A stretch of 6,789 nucleotides of DNA from Planctomycetaceae bacterium (GCA_031267635.1 JAIRYX010000394.1:1-6789); one strand, 5' to 3'. Numbered from the stretch's first letter, positions 1-6,681 are shown. Numbers and translations: made by a program. Notes: generated by a model not told the origin, from the letters alone.

Positions 1-47
1 TGAACGACACCTTTTTTATCGATACGGACGGACTTTTCAACGTACAT
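1..47 (-). CDS. Possible 5' end of an outward-facing gene, cut by the window edge
   Basis: Reading the - strand from an ATG at 45-47 leftwards gives an open frame to the window edge, beginning MYVEKSVRIDKKGVV. The codons look like those of the operon genes, and the frame lies about 95 nt downstream of the outward promoter proposed in the left repeat. The short basic, beta-like start loosely resembles N-termini of IS4/IS1634-type transposases. That resemblance is from memory and weak over 15 residues. No Shine-Dalgarno sequence precedes the ATG. Other frames are also open here, including a + strand frame that stops at 89-91, so this could instead be the tail of a gene entering from the left. 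Confidence 0.27.
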   Translation of the reverse strand, partial: MYVEKSVRIDKKGVV

Positions 48-78
48 CGGATTTTCTGTTATGGAAAAATAGGTTCGC

Positions 79-145
79 CTTGTTCGAGTAAGAAATTTCA
101 GATGGGAACACCCCAATCCGAAACAAATCAAACCATCGCAACAAG
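79..145 (-). ncRNA. Candidate 67-nt structured leader RNA, left copy
   Basis: The 67-bp block is identical to the one at 6712-6778. Read on the - strand it begins CTTGTTGCGA and ends TCGAACAAG. These ends pair as a 9-bp stem with one bulged G. It starts just after the proposed -10 at 148-153, so it would be the first transcribed segment of an outward transcript. Two internal pairings compete: GATGG with CCATC, and TGGG with CCCA. An RNA role is inference. A DNA-level explanation, such as a recombinase or transposase site, fits the same data. Confidence 0.28.
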
Positions 146-147
146 TT

Positions 148-175
148 AATATAGTACACAGGGTATATCAAACAA
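148..175 (-). promoter_or_regulatory. Outward promoter in the left repeat copy
   Basis: On the - strand the -35-like hexamer TTGTTT (170-175) and the -10-like TATATT (148-153) are 16 nt apart. The same hexamers with the same spacing occur in the right copy, although the spacer bases differ. Both spacers hold a GGGTA element in complement. Selective conservation of the hexamers in a diverged stretch is the main support. Confidence 0.4.
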
Positions 176-238
176 CAATAAAATCCCAAAGTCCCCTAAA
201 ATATACAATAAAAATTAAAATAATTATTGTTTACTGGG

Positions 239-268
239 TATATATTTCACAAAAACCCTTTATTTCAA
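239..268 (-). promoter_or_regulatory. Second possible outward promoter, left copy only
   Basis: On the - strand TTGAAA (263-268) is followed after 18 nt by TATATA (239-244). The right copy keeps TTGAAA but has AGTGTA at the -10 position. If this promoter is real, it is active only in the left copy. AT-rich DNA gives such matches by chance. Confidence 0.22.
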
Positions 269-452
269 GCACAAAACGACATTTCTATCTGCATAAAAGG
301 GAACTTCGGGTCTAAACAAAAAATAAGGGAATCAGAGCGCATATTGGTGTAATTTGGGCTACGAAGGGAATTTTATAAAGTACGGGTAATAATAATTATG
401 TTACCGGTGAAGGTGCAACTGAATCGTTGCGTATTTTATAAATCAATCTCGC

Positions 453-477
453 TCCCAAATTATGACATAATTAGGGA
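453..477. promoter_or_regulatory. Near-perfect dyad, possible operator or hairpin
   Basis: Arms TCCCAAATTAT (453-463) and ATAATTAGGGA (467-477) surround GAC. Ten of eleven positions are complementary; 457 and 473 mismatch. It lies about 170 bp upstream of the proposed operon promoter, rather far for a simple repressor site. Its arm motifs (CCCAAATT, AGGGA) echo AATTTGGG and AAGGGAATT inside the left repeat, so it may be a decayed extension of that repeat. Confidence 0.4.
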
Positions 478-486
478 ATTTTGCCT

Positions 487-601
487 TTGTCTTCCCAAAA
501 ACGAAATTATCCAATTTTGTGCTTATGATTTATCATTGCCTATTTTACCGTAATCGCCTATTGTGTTTTCTTTTTAGATATTGTCTTCCTAAAAACGAAA
601 T
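487..601. repeat. Two direct copies of a 21-bp motif
   Basis: TTGTCTTCC followed by C or T and then AAAAACGAAAT occurs at 487-507 and 581-601, identical at 20 of 21 positions. The 73 bp between them contain two shorter similar words, GCCTATTTTA and GCCTATTGTG. The spacing of 94 bp is about nine helical turns. The role is unknown: paired protein-binding sites or a small duplication. Confidence 0.5.
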
Positions 602-647
602 AGTTTGCTCGGATTTTATTTTTTCTTGAAAATTTATGAAAAGATTG

Positions 648-676
648 TTGACAAATCGGGACAAAAATGTTTTGAT
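648..676 (+). promoter_or_regulatory. Likely operon promoter
   Basis: A consensus -35 TTGACA (648-653) is followed after 17 nt by TTTGAT (671-676), which matches TATAAT at 4 of 6 positions. It would give a leader of roughly 125 nt before the ATG at 811. It is the best sigma-70-like match in the gap. The weak -10 limits confidence. Confidence 0.42.
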
Positions 677-800
677 AGAGTGATGTAATTATAAAGTTTC
701 GTTGTCAAATCAAATGATGACGATTTTATATGCTTTTTCAAATTTGTTTAGAATGAAATAACCAAAATGTTCGTTCAGAATTTTTGTAACATATTGTTGT

Positions 801-804
801 GGAG
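801..804 (+). promoter_or_regulatory. Ribosome binding site fixing the ATPase start
   Basis: GGAG lies 6 nt before the ATG at 811. An in-frame GTG at 799 would add four residues, but it has no Shine-Dalgarno sequence and itself overlaps this GGAG. Confidence 0.75.
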
Positions 805-810
805 TATTTT

Positions 811-1710
811 ATGGTAAGTAATCCAGATATTGTTGTCGAAACAAAAAACCTAACCAAAATCTACCGCGACTTTTGGGGGCGCCAAAAAGTGCGGGCATTG
901 AAGGCGCTTGACCTTCAGATTCAACGTGGGGAGATTTTCGGTTTGCTCGGTCCGAATGGTTCCGGGAAGACCACGACGATTAAACTGTTACTCGGTTTGC
1001 TATTTCCGACAAGCGGCGAAATCAGTATTCTCGAAAAAACTGCGTCCGATGTGGAAAAAAACGAGAAAATCGGTTACCTCCCGGAAGAATCTTATTTGTA
1101 CCGTTTTTTGAATGCAGAAGAGACACTCGATTTTTACGGACGGCTGTTCAAAATGTCCGGTCCGGTTCGCCGCCAGCGCGTGTCGCAACTTATTAACATG
1201 GTTGGACTTGATTCTGCGCGAAAACGGCAGCTTCGAGAATATTCCAAAGGAATGACGCGACGTATCGGTTTGGCGCAAGCGCTCATCAACGACCCTGACC
1301 TCATTTTTCTCGACGAACCGACAAGCGGACTCGACCCTATCGGCACCAAAAACATGAAAGATTTGATTCTTGAGCTAAAATCTCAAGGCAAAACAGTGAT
1401 CATGTCGAGCCACCTTCTCGCAGACGTCCAAGATGTCTGTGACCGCGTTGGGATTCTTTATCAGGGAGAATTGAAAGAATTGGGACGTGTTAGCGATTTG
1501 CTTAAAGTCAGTACGCAAACAGAATTTCGTGCCGAGAATTTGAGCGAAAACGCGAAAAAGAAAATTGAACAAATTATTGCGGACGACGGGGCGACGCTGA
1601 CATTTAGCGGTCATCCGACCACCACACTGGAAGATTTGTTCCTCAGTATCATTGCGGAAAGCGAATCGCGCCCGGGGCGCCGTGTCCGGGGAGGAGGTGC
1701 GAAAGAATGA
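811..1710 (+). CDS. ABC transporter ATP-binding protein (ABC-2/NatA-CcmA type)
   Basis: This is a cytoplasmic ATPase of 299 residues that would power the permease encoded next. Counting from the ATG at 811, visible motifs are an A-loop Tyr18 (KIYRDFWG), Walker A GPNGSGKTT at 47-55, YLPEE at 89-93 in the Q-loop position with Glu in place of the usual Gln, and a signature YSKGM at 144-148 that diverges from LSGGQ. Walker B LIFLDEP (164-170) carries catalytic Glu169, followed by D-loop SGLD (172-175) and H-loop His201 in MSSHLL. The YLPEE and YSKGM variants are common in ABC-2 exporter ATPases and do not suggest inactivity. The C-terminal TTLEDLFLSIIAE segment is also typical of that group. Length is normal (about 300). 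Its stop overlaps the permease start by ATGA. Substrate cannot be told from the ATPase; export or membrane remodelling is more likely than uptake, because no solute-binding protein gene is present. Confidence 0.97.
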   Translation: MVSNPDIVVETKNLTKIYRDFWGRQKVRALKALDLQIQRGEIFGLLGPNGSGKTTTIKLLLGLLFPTSGEISILEKTASDVEKNEKIGYLPEESYLYRFLNAEETLDFYGRLFKMSGPVRRQRVSQLINMVGLDSARKRQLREYSKGMTRRIGLAQALINDPDLIFLDEPTSGLDPIGTKNMKDLILELKSQGKTVIMSSHLLADVQDVCDRVGILYQGELKELGRVSDLLKVSTQTEFRAENLSENAKKKIEQIIADDGATLTFSGHPTTTLEDLFLSIIAESESRPGRRVRGGGAKE

Positions 1711-3674
1711 TTTTCGATAAACCTGTTCCAACACTCGCCGAATTTTTTACACATAACAGTTTGATTTGGCTGTTGACAATCGGTGTTTTGGTTCTTGTTG
1801 TTACGATGGTCGGTTTTTTTGCGTCGCTCATCCGTTACGGTAATGTTTCCAAAGGATATCAGGCGTTTGTTCAAGGAGTCGGCAACGTCTTTGGTGATCT
1901 TTTTTTCCTTTCTTGGAAACGGGTTTGGGCGATTGCACGACTTGCAATCAAAGAATCAGTACGGCGAAGAGTGCTGTTTATTTTCGTGGTGTTTCTCGTG
2001 ATTTTAATGTTCGCCGGGTGGTTTCTCGACAAAACCGCCGTCGATCCGACCGAAATTTATCTCACATTCGTGCTTTCGATGAGTACCTATCTCATCCTGT
2101 TGCTCGCATTGTTTTTAAGCGCGTTCAGTTTGCCGAACGACATCAAAAGCAAAACAATTTACACAATTGTCACCAAGCCGGTGCGTTCCAGCGAAATTAT
2201 TCTCGGACGCATTTTCGGTTTCACGATTATCGGTACGGTGTTGCTCTGCTGCATGGCGGTGCTGAGTTACTTTTTCGTGTCGTTCCAATTGCAGCATACG
2301 CACACATTGGCGAAAAAAGACCTTGTTGCTCAAAAATATTCCCCGGAAGAACTTTCCGAATTTCAAAATACCGGCAAACTTTATGTTACGCACAGCGGCA
2401 CAACGCGAATTGCTAACGGACACCGACATAACCTGACGGTTTTCTCCGACGGCAGTATTCAAGTCGAAAGTGCGAATGGTCATACGCACGAAGCGGTTGC
2501 GAAAAACATAGATTCCAATCCGGCGACCGATGTTGTGGGAACGTCGTATACACGTTACACGATCAGTCCATCGAAAGATATTTTGCAAGCGCGTGTTCCG
2601 CGATACGCTGTTAGTCCGATGTTCTTTCGCGACGAACAAGGAATTGATCGGCTCAAAGGAATCGACACGGGACACGAATGGAACGCGCGCGGCGGCATCG
2701 GAAGTTTTACCGGCTCGACCAACGTTGCGGGAATTTGGACGTTTGAAAATGTCCGACCGGAACGTTTTCCTGACGGGATTCCGATTGAAATGAAACTCGG
2801 CATTTATCGGACATACAAAGGCGATATGGAAAAACGGATTCAGGCGAGTATTTCCGTTCGGAATCCAAAAACCGGATTGTCGGTCGAAGCGTTGATTTTT
2901 CCGACAGACGAGTTTATCACAAAGTCCGTGCTGATTCCGTTGGAATTTCACGACGTGACCGCAAAAATTGAGCAGCGAAAAGCGATTAACGAAAATAATC
3001 CTGCTGGTGCGCATCTCGTCACGCCGGAAAAAGAAGATGACTCGTTGACGCTCAAACGCGATTTCAATTTGTTCGATGATTTTGTCGCGGACGGCAAAGT
3101 GGAAGTCTGGCTACGGTGTCTCGACGAGCAACAATTTATTGAAGCATCGTTGTACGATCTTTATCTCCGCGAATCAGACGCGCCGGTCGTGCCGAATTTT
3201 TTTAAAGGATATTTCGGTATCTGGATGCAAATGATTCTCGTAATTTCTTTCGGCGTTTTGTTGAGTACGTTTCTCGGCGGACCGGTGACGATGGTATCGC
3301 TGTTCGGCGTGATGATTGCCGGTTTTTCTAAAACGCTGTTGATGGACATTGCGTTTGGAAAAAATCTTGGCGGCGGAGCGTTTGAATCGTTAATACGAAT
3401 GCTGACGCAATCGAACTTGATGGACGACATGAACAAAAGTTGGGGCGCCGCTTTTGTCATAATGCTTGATAAAGTCAGCGGCGGTTTGCTCATTGTTATG
3501 GGACAAATTATCCCGCCGTTCTCCGACTTTGCGTATTATGAACAAGCGTTGCAAAAAGGATTCGACGTTCCGTTAAGTTGGATGCTCGTGCATGGCTTGG
3601 CGACATTCGGTTATGTCCTGCCGATTTTTGTAGTCGGTTATATTATTCTCAAAAATCGTGAGGTGGCAAAATGA
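1707..3674 (+). CDS. ABC-2-type permease with large extracytoplasmic domain
   Basis: This is the 655-residue membrane partner of the upstream ATPase. Hydrophobic segments lie near 18-42, 88-107, 117-142, 170-193, 503-523, 525-546 and 624-648, with a weaker one near 582-602. Between the second pair, the cytoplasmic loop LPNDIKSKTIYTIVTKPVRS (142-161) is the familiar ABC-2 coupling region. About 305 residues (195-500) lie between segments 4 and 5 and are predicted outside the cytoplasm. They begin with His motifs (HTHT 197-200, NGHRH 238-241 onward, NGHTH 258-261 onward) and continue with a probably beta-rich part that includes WTFENVRPERFPDG (344-357) and VEVWLRCLDEQQF (465-477). The long insert makes it larger than common ABC-2 permeases of 250-400 residues. 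AGGAGGTG at 1692-1699 sits 7 nt before the start. The start overlaps the ATPase stop and the end overlaps the next start, so translation is probably coupled. The class is secure; the substrate is unknown. Confidence 0.93.
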   Translation: MIFDKPVPTLAEFFTHNSLIWLLTIGVLVLVVTMVGFFASLIRYGNVSKGYQAFVQGVGNVFGDLFFLSWKRVWAIARLAIKESVRRRVLFIFVVFLVILMFAGWFLDKTAVDPTEIYLTFVLSMSTYLILLLALFLSAFSLPNDIKSKTIYTIVTKPVRSSEIILGRIFGFTIIGTVLLCCMAVLSYFFVSFQLQHTHTLAKKDLVAQKYSPEELSEFQNTGKLYVTHSGTTRIANGHRHNLTVFSDGSIQVESANGHTHEAVAKNIDSNPATDVVGTSYTRYTISPSKDILQARVPRYAVSPMFFRDEQGIDRLKGIDTGHEWNARGGIGSFTGSTNVAGIWTFENVRPERFPDGIPIEMKLGIYRTYKGDMEKRIQASISVRNPKTGLSVEALIFPTDEFITKSVLIPLEFHDVTAKIEQRKAINENNPAGAHLVTPEKEDDSLTLKRDFNLFDDFVADGKVEVWLRCLDEQQFIEASLYDLYLRESDAPVVPNFFKGYFGIWMQMILVISFGVLLSTFLGGPVTMVSLFGVMIAGFSKTLLMDIAFGKNLGGGAFESLIRMLTQSNLMDDMNKSWGAAFVIMLDKVSGGLLIVMGQIIPPFSDFAYYEQALQKGFDVPLSWMLVHGLATFGYVLPIFVVGYIILKNREVAK

Positions 3675-6358
3675 CAAATAACAGATTCCGCACGAAAATT
3701 ATTTATCTCGTCGTTATTTTCGTTATTCTCGGACCGCTCTTTTTGCTCGGCAAACCAGCGGCAGTACAGCGTGGCGACGAAGGACAATCGCATTTGAGCG
3801 GCGGTTATCTTGCCACTCTTCGGATTAACGAAGACATTGTGGATGCGCAGCTCGGCAAAATTGATCCGGGTAGCAGTACGATCAAATTTGCAACATTTGG
3901 AATGCGCGGCGTCGCTTTGGCGTTACTCTGGCATAAATCGTTAGAGTACGAGAAGTATCACGATTGGAACAACGTTATCGTGACGAGTAACCAAATTACG
4001 CTTTTGGAACCGCGTTTCATTTCTGTTTGGGAATATCTCGGCTGGCGGTTGGCGTACAATGCGTCGGCGGATCAAGACGATTACCGCGAACGTTACCGTT
4101 GGGTCATTCGCGGTTTTGAGTTTCTCGAACAAGGAATCGTTTATAACCAAAAAGCACCGATTCTCTATCATAACGCCGGTTGGACGATTTCGCAGAAAAT
4201 CGGAATCGCCGACGAAAAAGAACAATACCGCATGTTGTTTCGGCAGGACGACGAGTTTCATAACAATTCTGCGCGGATTTATAAAGCGCAATCCATCGCC
4301 GAGCGGGATAATTGGCTCTACGGTATTCCGCTTTATAAAATTTCGGAAGACTTGTTCCGAAAAGTGGAAGACAGTTATTTCAAAGCGAAAGAAAGCGGCA
4401 GTTTGTCCGAAGACGATATCGCGGCGCATTACCAAGACCGTAAACGAAGTATCGGTAACAAAGCGCGTCCGATCTTCTATGTTAATTCCACGATGAACTT
4501 GATTCACTATGCGGATTGGTATGAACTTGACGGAAATTTCGGCGAAAAAGCCGCAGCAAACTGGGCGGACGCTCAACGCGCATGGGAAAACTTTTCGCGT
4601 ATAGAAATTAAAACGACTATTGATGACCGTAAGGATAAAAGCCAAAAGCGGAGTATGAAACTGGCGGATGCGGAAGAAGCCCAAAAGGAAATGGATGACC
4701 TTCGCGCCGAATTGCTCAAGCTTCTTGAGCCAAAAACGCTGAAAGATTTGTATGTGGAACGGTGGAAAGCGTTGACCGATTTGCAGCAAGGCGCGTTAGT
4801 GGATATGGTGAAAAGTTCCGACATGGAACAATACATTGCGATTCGGGAATATTTGAACGAAACCGAAGCGGGCTGGGAAGAAAGTTTGACGGCACTCCGT
4901 AATTCGCTGATTACCGATCCTGATGAATTGGCGGCATATCTTCTTCCGTCGTCGATTCGCGTTGCCAATGAAATGAATCCGGACGAAAGTTCGGCAGAAA
5001 ATCAAAATAGTGAAGTCAGCGAAACGAATCTTGCGGATAAAGCATCGCGCAATCTCAGCGAAGTGGTTTCGCAGGCAAGCGGCACGTTGGCAATTTCCAA
5101 CGACGCGATTGCGGTGGAAATCGGCAAACAGGAACGCGAAGCCGGAGAAACCGGTTCTAAAAAAGCAGCGAGTGCGCGCGAAATCTGCCGCGCCATCGAA
5201 GATCAGGAATACAAACGTCAATTTTCTCACATGTTTTGCGAATTGCTAAACTATGAGCATTATAAGAATGAAACATATGTCGAACAAACGCAGGAAGCGA
5301 TTGATGCGCGTGAGGAACGGTTCTATGCCCGTAAAGCGTTTAACGAAGACGGCGACGATTTCACGGCAAATCGACGTTATCTGGAATCAATGCGGAAATG
5401 GAATCTTTTGATGGAACTTGCGCAATATGCTTTCTTGAAAACAGAAACATTCCGGCGGGATTTTATTGATTTCGCCGACAAATACAAATTGGTTCTTAAT
5501 CGATTGGACGAGCGAGGCGGCTTGTATCCCGAAGATTTTCCGTTTGAGCATCTTGTCCGTCTTGAAATGGAAACGACAACTTCCATTCCAGATATGCACC
5601 GCTCGCTAGACTTTGTGCGTAACCTTTACGAAAAGAAAGATTACGCCGAGGCGGTCAAACGTTCTTTGTTGCTGTTGCAGGCATGGAACAATACGATGGC
5701 GGGTAACGAATATTTGAAACAAGTACCGGTGCCGCAATATCGTGATGAAATTCTCGAAACGACGGCGATTTATATCAACTCGTTACGTCAGTTGAAGCAG
5801 GACTTTAACCGTGCGTTTCCTTTGACCGGCTTTATTGATACGGTGATGTTTTATGATCCGCTGACGGAAGACGCGATGAAGAAAACCGAAAGCATTAATC
5901 AAATGACGGTAAACACGACTCCGGTTGGAACTCCGACGGAATCCCAAACGCCGGAAGCGATTTTTAACGCTTTAACGGAAACCGTTGTCGCATGGGGAAA
6001 AGTGTATCAAAAGTATCCGATATTGTACTTGCCGCAGAAATCGCTTTTTGATCCAACGAGCCAGTTTAACGCAGTGCACTTGATTCCCTGCCAACAAAAT
6101 GCAATGTTGATTGTAAGTTCTTATCTTCAATTAGCACAGCAGTTAAAGCGTCCGGTTCCGCAGGATTTCCCACTCCGCGAACTATTGCCGCCCGGCGTTA
6201 CATTTGCGTCTTCGGTGGCGGACACTCCAACGCCGGAAAAACCGCAAGAAGCCAAACCTGTGGAAGCGGAAGAAAAACCGACAGAGGAAAAGCTCTCCGA
6301 TCCGATTTCTCCGCCCATAATGGAAGAGTCCCAAGCCGAAGAAAATCCGCCGCAGTAA
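3671..6358 (+). CDS. Membrane-anchored extracytoplasmic protein of unknown function
   Basis: I do not recognise this 895-residue protein. It starts with a basic stretch (RFRTK) and one hydrophobic segment (about 9-28) without a clear cleavage site, so it is probably anchored with its bulk outside. Residues 70-210 are helix-rich and aromatic (FGMRGVALALLWHKSLEYEK, LEPRFISVWEYLGWRLAYN), compatible with a TPR-like or alpha-solenoid fold, though no clear 34-residue repeat is seen. A charged helical stretch at 332-353 may be coiled coil. Residues 433-505 are a polar Ser/Glu/Asn-rich linker. A second helical domain spans about 505-720, and a further domain spans 760-845. The tail (851-895) is Pro/Glu-rich and probably disordered. 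No catalytic motif is apparent. GAGGTG at 3660-3665 precedes the start by 5 nt, and ATGA overlaps the permease stop, so it is likely a dedicated extracytoplasmic partner of the ABC permease. It does not look like a solute-binding protein or a membrane-fusion protein. Confidence 0.9.
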   Translation: MTNNRFRTKIIYLVVIFVILGPLFLLGKPAAVQRGDEGQSHLSGGYLATLRINEDIVDAQLGKIDPGSSTIKFATFGMRGVALALLWHKSLEYEKYHDWNNVIVTSNQITLLEPRFISVWEYLGWRLAYNASADQDDYRERYRWVIRGFEFLEQGIVYNQKAPILYHNAGWTISQKIGIADEKEQYRMLFRQDDEFHNNSARIYKAQSIAERDNWLYGIPLYKISEDLFRKVEDSYFKAKESGSLSEDDIAAHYQDRKRSIGNKARPIFYVNSTMNLIHYADWYELDGNFGEKAAANWADAQRAWENFSRIEIKTTIDDRKDKSQKRSMKLADAEEAQKEMDDLRAELLKLLEPKTLKDLYVERWKALTDLQQGALVDMVKSSDMEQYIAIREYLNETEAGWEESLTALRNSLITDPDELAAYLLPSSIRVANEMNPDESSAENQNSEVSETNLADKASRNLSEVVSQASGTLAISNDAIAVEIGKQEREAGETGSKKAASAREICRAIEDQEYKRQFSHMFCELLNYEHYKNETYVEQTQEAIDAREERFYARKAFNEDGDDFTANRRYLESMRKWNLLMELAQYAFLKTETFRRDFIDFADKYKLVLNRLDERGGLYPEDFPFEHLVRLEMETTTSIPDMHRSLDFVRNLYEKKDYAEAVKRSLLLLQAWNNTMAGNEYLKQVPVPQYRDEILETTAIYINSLRQLKQDFNRAFPLTGFIDTVMFYDPLTEDAMKKTESINQMTVNTTPVGTPTESQTPEAIFNALTETVVAWGKVYQKYPILYLPQKSLFDPTSQFNAVHLIPCQQNAMLIVSSYLQLAQQLKRPVPQDFPLRELLPPGVTFASSVADTPTPEKPQEAKPVEAEEKPTEEKLSDPISPPIMEESQAEENPPQ

Positions 6359-6363
6359 AATCA

Positions 6364-6423
6364 TTGTAACTATTCAGTTGCCCAAGCTAAATAAATCCGC
6401 ACTGGGCAACTGTCGAGTTACAA
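6364..6423. terminator. Strong hairpin after the operon, possible bidirectional terminator
   Basis: The inner stem CAGTTGCCCA (6375-6384) pairs perfectly with TGGGCAACTG (6403-6412) around an 18-nt loop. Across a 3x3 internal loop, the outer stem TTGTAACT (6364-6371) pairs with AGTTACAA (6416-6423). It starts 6 nt after the stop codon of the 895-residue gene. No U-tract follows on the + strand; on the - strand the sequence after it includes GATTTTAC, a weak T-run. It could end transcription from both sides or protect the mRNA 3' end. Confidence 0.6.
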
Positions 6424-6519
6424 GAAAGACTTTACCATTGCAATTACTCGAACGGCTTCACTATTGCCGCTCTTAATTGATGCAATTCCCTTATTGATCC
6501 CAAATTGCACCACCAGCAT
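6418..6519 (-). CDS. Possible 33-residue ORF, convergent to the operon
   Basis: On the - strand an ATG at 6517-6519 opens a 33-residue frame (MLVVQFGINKG..., ending VKSFL) that stops at 6418-6420, inside the hairpin. GGAG lies 6 nt before the ATG, and the composition looks protein-like (GIASIKSGNSEAVRVIAMV). It starts in the inner end of the right repeat. The matching frame of the left copy is broken at once by a stop (RILV then TAA), so the ORF is not conserved between copies. It may be a remnant of a longer gene or chance. No function can be assigned. Confidence 0.2.
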   Translation of the reverse strand: MLVVQFGINKGIASIKSGNSEAVRVIAMVKSFL

Positions 6520-6681
6520 GCGCCACTCCCTATTCCCTTATTTTATATCGGAAGTTCCTTTTTATGCAGATAGATTTTTCGTTTCGTACTTGAAATAAAG
6601 GGTTTTTGTGGAAAGTGTACCCAGTAAATATAAATTATTTTTTGTTTTATTCTATATTTTCGAAACTTTCCTGTTTTTCTA

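Larger units (their letters stand above)
79..375 (-). repeat. Left copy of a ~298-bp imperfect inverted repeat
   Basis: This segment aligns with the reverse complement of 6481-6778. The outermost 67 bp (79-145) are identical to the complement of 6712-6778. Inward, conservation is in blocks: TTACTGGGTA at 231-240, a 22-bp identical block at 248-269, TCTATCTGCATAAAA plus GGAACTTC around 284-307 with one mismatch, AAATAAGGGAAT at 321-332, AATTTGGG at 351-358 and AAGGGAATT near 364-372. The stretch 146-230 is AT-rich and poorly conserved apart from promoter-like motifs. Weak similarity continues outward (GTTC at 73-76), so the repeat may not end at 79. No target-site duplication is visible. The element's natural reading direction is probably leftwards, away from the operon. 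Confidence 0.92.
376..810. other. AT-rich intergenic region upstream of the operon
   Basis: No convincing gene lies between the left repeat and the operon. The stretch is strongly AT-rich with stops in all frames. It contains a near-perfect dyad (453-477), a 21-bp direct repeat in two copies 94 bp apart (487-507 and 581-601), the likely operon promoter (648-676) and a possible leader hairpin (700-722, 8 pairs with two G-U, loop of 7). Confidence 0.7.

Noticed and set aside
146..375. CRISPR-like or tandem repeat array in the AT-rich flank
   Set aside because: Recurring GGGTA and AGGGAAT words are too few and irregularly spaced, with no constant repeat-spacer unit.
700..722. Leader hairpin as a riboswitch or attenuator
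   Set aside because: The 8-pair stem needs two G-U pairs, has no T-run or known aptamer features, and such stems are frequent in AT-rich leaders.
799..810. Upstream GTG start for the ATPase
   Set aside because: It adds only four residues, has no ribosome binding site and overlaps the GGAG that serves the ATG at 811.
2115..3014. Long open frame antisense to the permease (299 codons)
   Set aside because: It runs through a well-supported coding region, has no ribosome binding site I can identify, and its Arg/Asn/Phe-rich translation has no membrane or domain pattern. It is a mirror of codon bias.
4714..4730. Perfect 7-bp hairpin GCTCAAG-CTT-CTTGAGC inside the 895-residue gene
   Set aside because: It lies mid-gene in a codon run for Leu-Leu-Lys-Leu-Leu-Glu with no T-run after it. 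It is best explained by the coding sequence.
3941..4789. Long open frame antisense to the 895-residue gene (282 codons)
   Set aside because: It has the same mirror character as the one above, with no start signal and no recognisable motif.
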